From the NCBI GenBank assembly GCA_031259945.1, contig JAIRKU010000009.1, forward strand, positions 1-56,358: a DNA stretch of 56,358 nucleotides, in the 5' to 3' direction. Both the position numbers and the translations under genes were made by a program. Of this stretch, positions 53,650-56,358 are shown piece by piece. Below the pieces are notes generated by a model that saw nothing but the letters and a program-made list of their open reading frames with translations, was not told the DNA's origin and ran no database searches. The DNA comes from Mycoplasmataceae bacterium (GTDB lineage: Bacteria > Bacillota_I > Bacilli_A > Mycoplasmatales > Mycoplasmoidaceae). Every line of letters starts with the position of its first letter. Positions within the stretch are counted from its first letter, which is position 1.

Positions 53650-54099
53650 ATGAAAGCAATTTACGAATATAAGCTAAAAAATGGTGAATTGTATCCACAA
53701 ATGCTACCTTTTTGTTTACATGGAAAAGCACCTAGAACTTGAATGGGCGATAAAAAATGAAAAGAACTGTCGTTAAAAACTAGAGAAAAAAGAAAATGTA
53801 TATGTTGTGGTTATTCAGGTGAACTTAAAGAATTTGATTGTCATGAGGCTTATAGATTTATATACGATGACGTAACGAATATTGTTGATGTTGAATTGAT
53901 TGATTTATACTGCATCTGTAAAAAATGTCACAATGCTATCCATATAGGGCGTGCAAGAGTAATAGGAACAGAACACGAAGCGATAGAACAAATGCAAAAA
54001 GTTAATGAAACAAATTTTGTGATTAGACAAAATGATATATTTAACATTATAGAAACGGCTAAATTAGGTACAATCAAAATCAATTTGACTGAATGTTAA
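53650..54099 (+). CDS. HNH-type zinc-finger nuclease-like protein
   Basis: A 149-residue protein with two CxxC-type knuckles: CICCGYS (about 56-62) and CICKKCH (about 92-98). Between them is a DCHEAYRF segment, and a IHIGRA motif follows. The order C-x2-C ... CHE ... C-x2-C-H ... H is that of small HNH endonucleases common in phages and mobile elements. TATACT lies 6 nt before the ATG, so the message may be leaderless. Position between a duplicated rrn promoter fragment and a broken 16S fragment suggests an acquired gene. Nuclease activity is inferred. Confidence 0.75.
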
Positions 54100-54122
54100 C
54101 ATTATCAATTGGGTAATGTTAA
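54096..54122 (+). terminator. Possible 3' hairpin of the HNH gene
   Basis: TTAACATTA (54096-54104) pairs perfectly with TAATGTTAA (54114-54122) around a 9-nt loop, overlapping the HNH stop codon. No clear T-run follows, so termination is uncertain. Confidence 0.4.
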
Positions 54123-54180
54123 TCATTGGGATTTCTTTGATGTACACGATTTCTGTGTAGTTAAATTACTTTAATTCCGA

Positions 54181-54353
54181 AGAAATGAGGTGACCCCCCC
54201 ACGTTCTCGTAGGGGTACCTTGTTACGACTTAACCCCAATCACCGTTTCCTACCCTAGACGTCCGCCACCTTACGGTTAACAAAACGGTTTTAGGTATTA
54301 ACGGCTCTTATAGTTTAAAGGGCGGTATGTACAAGACCCAAGAACTATTCAGC
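54181..54353 (-). pseudogene. Truncated, diverged 3' end of 16S rRNA, inverted
   Basis: Read on the minus strand, this is the last 170 or so bases of 16S rRNA: CTTGTACATACCGCCC (decoding-centre region), GTCGTAACAAGGTACCCC, a helix 45 region and a terminal CACCTCATTTCT. It differs from a working 16S at normally invariant places: TACATACC for TACACACC, loss of bases in GGGGTCACC, and CCTCA for the anti-Shine-Dalgarno CCTCC. Upstream of the fragment the homology stops and another gene's promoter begins. It is a remnant, not a functional gene. The true 16S gene starts at about 56286 on the opposite strand. Confidence 0.9.
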
Positions 54354-54368
54354 ACAATTCAATGCATA

Positions 54369-54406
54369 ATATCCGATTTTTTGCATTTTTGCATTTTTTC
54401 GGATAT
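54369..54406 (+). promoter_or_regulatory. Inverted repeat upstream of the AAA ATPase gene
   Basis: ATATCCGA (54369-54376) and TCGGATAT (54399-54406) form an 8-bp inverted repeat enclosing two TTTGCATTT direct repeats, 11 nt before the ATPase ATG. It could be an operator or an RNA hairpin masking the start. No Shine-Dalgarno is seen. Confidence 0.45.
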
Positions 54407-54416
54407 ATTATTAATT

Positions 54417-55634
54417 ATGAACGAAATAATTAGATATGAATATCTTAGCGAATTAGAATTACTAAAAAACAAACATTTTATAAAAGTTTTGACAGGAATT
54501 CGTAGATCTGGTAAATCTACTATCTTGAATCAATTTAAAAAAATTTTAATTAAAAAATACAATGTCCCAATAAATAATATTCAAATTTATGATTTTAATG
54601 ATAAACGATTACTCACACATAATTGAAAATCGTTATTGAACATAATGATGGACAAAAGTTCACATAGCGAAATTAATTATGTATTTCTTGATGAAATTCA
54701 AGAAATAAAAGATTTTGAAAAATGCATAATCACATTATTTGAAAATAAACAATTTAAATATGATATTTACATAACGGGTTCTAATTCAAAAATGTTTTCG
54801 GAAAAACTTGCAACGCTATTTACTGGGCGAAGTGCACCCATTAATGTATTTCCGATATCGTTCAAACTATTTCATGAACAATTGAATAATGAATATTCAA
54901 ATAATAGCCTTTTTAATAAATATTTAAAATATGGAGGATTAGGAATAATCGTCCCAAATTATGATGAAGAAAATTTAATTCAAAAAACTTTGAAGTGAGT
55001 TTTTGACGATACCATTAATAAAGATGTTAAAACAAGACATAGATTTCAAAACATAGATATTTTGGACAAAGTTATTAATTTTGTATATGAGCATATCGGT
55101 AAGAAGATTAATGCCACAAAAATTGAAAATTACCTAAAATCACAAAAAGAACCAAAATTAACGGATAAGACAATTTCAAAATATTTAACATGAATATGTG
55201 AGTCGTTGGTCTTGCATAAAATTAAATATTATGATGTAAAAGGTAAAAGGATTTTTAAAACAAAAGTTAAATATTATGCTGGTGACCTGGGACTTCTAAG
55301 CAGAATATTATCTTTCGATACCACCAAATTATTAAGTTATCGTCTAGAGAATTTAGTTTATTTGGAGCTTAGACAAAGAGGTTATGAAATCTATACGTTT
55401 GAAGATCGTTACGAACGCGAGATAGATTTCATTGCTAAAAAAGACAATGAAATTGTTTACTATCAAGTGACTAAATCGCTTAATGAAAATAATTATGAGC
55501 GCGAATCAAGAGTGTTATTAGATAGAAAAGATGGCTTTGAAAAAATCATTTTGACTTTAGAAAATGAGTCTAGAAACAATGATGGTATTAAAATAATTAA
55601 CATTGTAGATTGGCTATTGGGCACAAAAAAATAA
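54417..55634 (+). CDS. AAA ATPase with DUF4143 (restriction-nuclease-like) C-terminus
   Basis: A 405-residue protein: AAA_14 domain with Walker A GIRRSGKST (about 23-31) and Walker B YVFLDEIQE (about 82-90), sensor-like YITGSNS, then a C-terminal DUF4143 domain with YRLENLVYLELRQRGYEIYTF and EREIDFIAK ... YYQVTKS (about 325-365). The latter E...D...QxxK set looks like a PD-(D/E)XK core. Such ATPases are widespread accessory genes in bacteria and archaea with unclear, possibly nucleic-acid-related or toxin-antitoxin-like roles. ATG 54417 is chosen; upstream codons run into the 16S remnant. Four TGA Trp codons. Confidence 0.85.
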
Positions 55635-55635
55635 G

Positions 55636-55953
55636 TTAGAGTGTGCTTTCGCCGTATAAACAATTTACAGCAATGTATAAATATTTTTCAAATTCAATGA
55701 ATGAATTTATTTCGCTAGAATTACAACTTGGAAACTTATGCCTTAGAAGACTTCTCCTTAACTTATCTTTCCTTTCATGAAAAATAACAAAGTCACGCCC
55801 ATCTAATCAATTTTTGAGTCGAGCTTTATGAGAATTTATAATTCCATCTTTGCTAATTACTTTGATTGGAAAATTACTTTCTAAATTTGCTAAATAGATT
55901 GTTGTTTTTAAATCTTCTCAATATTCGTATTTTAAATTTTGTGTTATTCTCAT
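55636..55953 (-). CDS. Orphan protein, 105 aa
   Basis: A minus-strand frame starting MRITQNLKYEYWEDL and ending at TAA 1 nt from the ATPase stop. It uses two TGA Trp codons, contains a dense basic patch (HERKDKLRRSLLRHK) and is mostly alpha/beta-like. No family recognised and no Shine-Dalgarno seen. The exact tail-to-tail fit with the ATPase gene supports that it is real. Basic character would suit nucleic-acid binding, but this is speculation. Confidence 0.6.
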
Positions 55954-56150
55954 AAATTAGCATTTAGACTGGCGAATAATTGTTATTAATCATCATAAGT
56001 TATCTATTTGGTAGACACAAACAGAACATATTTAGTTTGAGAGGACCAAACCTGAGATTTTAAGATAATTTAGTCATACGTTTTTCATAGTTAGAAGAAA
56101 TAATTGTATTGAAAATTCGTTCATAGTTGTTTCTGGTAAGTAAAACTCGG

Positions 56151-56166
56151 TATTGTTATAACAATA
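56151..56166. promoter_or_regulatory. 16-bp perfect palindrome upstream of the rrn promoter
   Basis: TATTGTTATAACAATA is self-complementary over all 16 bases and ends 26 nt before the rrn -35 box. Position fits an activator or repressor site, or an end mark of the adjacent element. Confidence 0.5.
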
Positions 56167-56175
56167 TTTTGACAA

Positions 56176-56201
56176 TTTTCATCAATATTTGCTTGACAAA
56201 T
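56176..56201 (+). repeat. Right copy of the 26-bp direct repeat (rrn promoter)
   Basis: Identical to 53582-53607, same orientation. It contains the rrn -35 box (TTGACA 56193-56198). The two copies bracket the HNH / 16S remnant / ATPase / orphan block. Confidence 0.9.
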
Positions 56202-56222
56202 ATATATAGTTAACTATATAAT
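56193..56222 (+). promoter_or_regulatory. 16S rRNA operon promoter
   Basis: TTGACA (56193-56198) and TATAAT (56217-56222) with an 18-nt AT-rich spacer: the only near-consensus -35/-10 pair noticed in the window, fitting strong rRNA expression. The start would be near 56229, giving a leader of about 55 nt. Confidence 0.85.
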
Positions 56223-56285
56223 TTGATTCGCTACTCACTAAAAGTGGGTAGTGCAAGTTCTTTGAAAACTAAATAGAATCCGTCA

Positions 56286-56358
56286 ATTTTTAAGAGTTTG
56301 ATCCTGGCTCAGGATTAACGCTAGCGGTATGCCTAATACATGCAAGTCGAGCGGCCAG
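56286..56358 (+). rRNA. rrs: 16S ribosomal RNA, 5' end (cut by the window edge)
   Basis: The sequence AAGAGTTTGATCCTGGCTCA and the later CATGCAAGTCGAGCG are the universal start of bacterial 16S rRNA. CTAGCGGTATGCCTAATA follows the pattern seen in mollicutes. The exact mature 5' end is uncertain by a few bases. Confidence 0.97.

Larger units (their letters stand above)
55954..56285 (+). other. Gene-free region upstream of 16S rRNA
   Basis: This 332-base stretch has no convincing gene. It holds a perfect 16-bp palindrome TATTGTTATAACAATA (56151-56166), the rrn promoter (56193-56222), and a leader with a 9-bp hairpin (56231-56239 with 56243-56251, loop AAA) followed by a TTCTTTGAAAACT element. 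The part 55954-56150 shows nothing recognisable. Confidence 0.7.

Noticed and set aside
54181-54353. A functional second 16S rRNA gene
   Set aside because: Only the last 170 or so bases are present, and conserved positions including the anti-Shine-Dalgarno are changed.
1-56358. tRNA genes, transposases, insertion sequences or replication origin
   Set aside because: I looked in the intergenic stretches for tRNA T-loop patterns, DDE or serine-recombinase motifs and DnaA-box clusters and saw none. A covariance-model scan would be needed to exclude weak tRNAs.

Overview
The window reads as the chromosome of a wall-less mollicute (Mycoplasma-like). It is very AT-rich, and UGA is decoded as tryptophan: almost every conserved protein is interrupted by TGA under the standard code and becomes full length when TGA is read as Trp. 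Coordinates below use that reading. The gene set is typical of a reduced Firmicutes-derived genome (rnjB-ftsK, ruvAB, infC-rpmI-rplT, plsX-rnc-smc-ftsY-ylxM, rpsF-ssb-rpsR-rplI-dnaB, gatCAB, efp-yqhY-nusB). Less usual for such a genome are a class II fumarase, a xylose isomerase/xylulokinase pair and two APC-type amino acid permeases. The genus cannot be fixed from sequence reading alone; the 16S start at the right edge is the place to do it.

Layout. 1-2.7 kb: a lipoprotein with a G9 tract in its signal peptide, rpsO and fumC. 2.7-6.4 kb: a coupled rnjB-like/ftsK-like pair in which both proteins have lost their catalytic motifs. 6.6-12 kb: ruvA-ruvB, dinB, tlyA, a Bax-inhibitor-like membrane protein and recU, a repair cluster. 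11.9-13.8 kb: ridA and an amino acid permease. 14-18.2 kb: infC-rpmI-rplT with a structured leader, nitroreductase, dUTPase, a zinc metallopeptidase and trigger factor. 18.2-26.9 kb (minus strand): yloU-fakA-plsX-rnc-smc-ftsY-ylxM-pgmB, nearly gapless. 27 kb: a monocistronic peptide with a double-glycine leader and a strong terminator. 27.4-29.2 kb: trmK-nif3 and a PPC-domain gene. 29.3-36.3 kb: rpsF-ssb-rpsR-rplI-dnaB, a large lipoprotein, ung and an ECF S component. 36.3-42.2 kb: gatC-gatA-gatB, plsY, nicotinate phosphoribosyltransferase and a membrane protein. 42.2-46.8 kb: the second permease and xylA-xylB. 46.9-50 kb: efp-yqhY-nusB, a membrane protein and mtaB. 50-53.5 kb: a large C-terminally anchored surface protein and a frameshifted PAP2 phosphatase. 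53.6-56.2 kb: a small accessory island. The end of the window is the rrn promoter and the first bases of 16S rRNA.

How the genes fit together. FakA, PlsX and PlsY form an acyl-phosphate route that would let the cell build phosphatidic acid from scavenged fatty acids. XylA-XylB would feed the pentose phosphate pathway. RidA beside a permease suggests amino acid catabolism with reactive enamine clean-up. RuvAB, RecU, DinB, Ung, SSB, DnaB and SMC cover recombination, repair and chromosome maintenance.

Most notable points: (i) an island of HNH nuclease, degenerate inverted 16S fragment, AAA/DUF4143 ATPase and orphan gene lies between two exact 26-bp direct copies of the rrn promoter -35 region; (ii) a double-glycine-leader secreted peptide; (iii) adjacent RNase J and FtsK homologues that have both lost catalytic residues; (iv) two homopolymers (G9 in a lipoprotein, A8 that puts PAP2 out of frame) that look like phase-variation switches; (v) eight of nine convergent gene pairs end within 1 nt of each other, six by an exact 4-nt stop-codon overlap; (vi) recurrent leaderless promoters and palindromic bidirectional -10 boxes.
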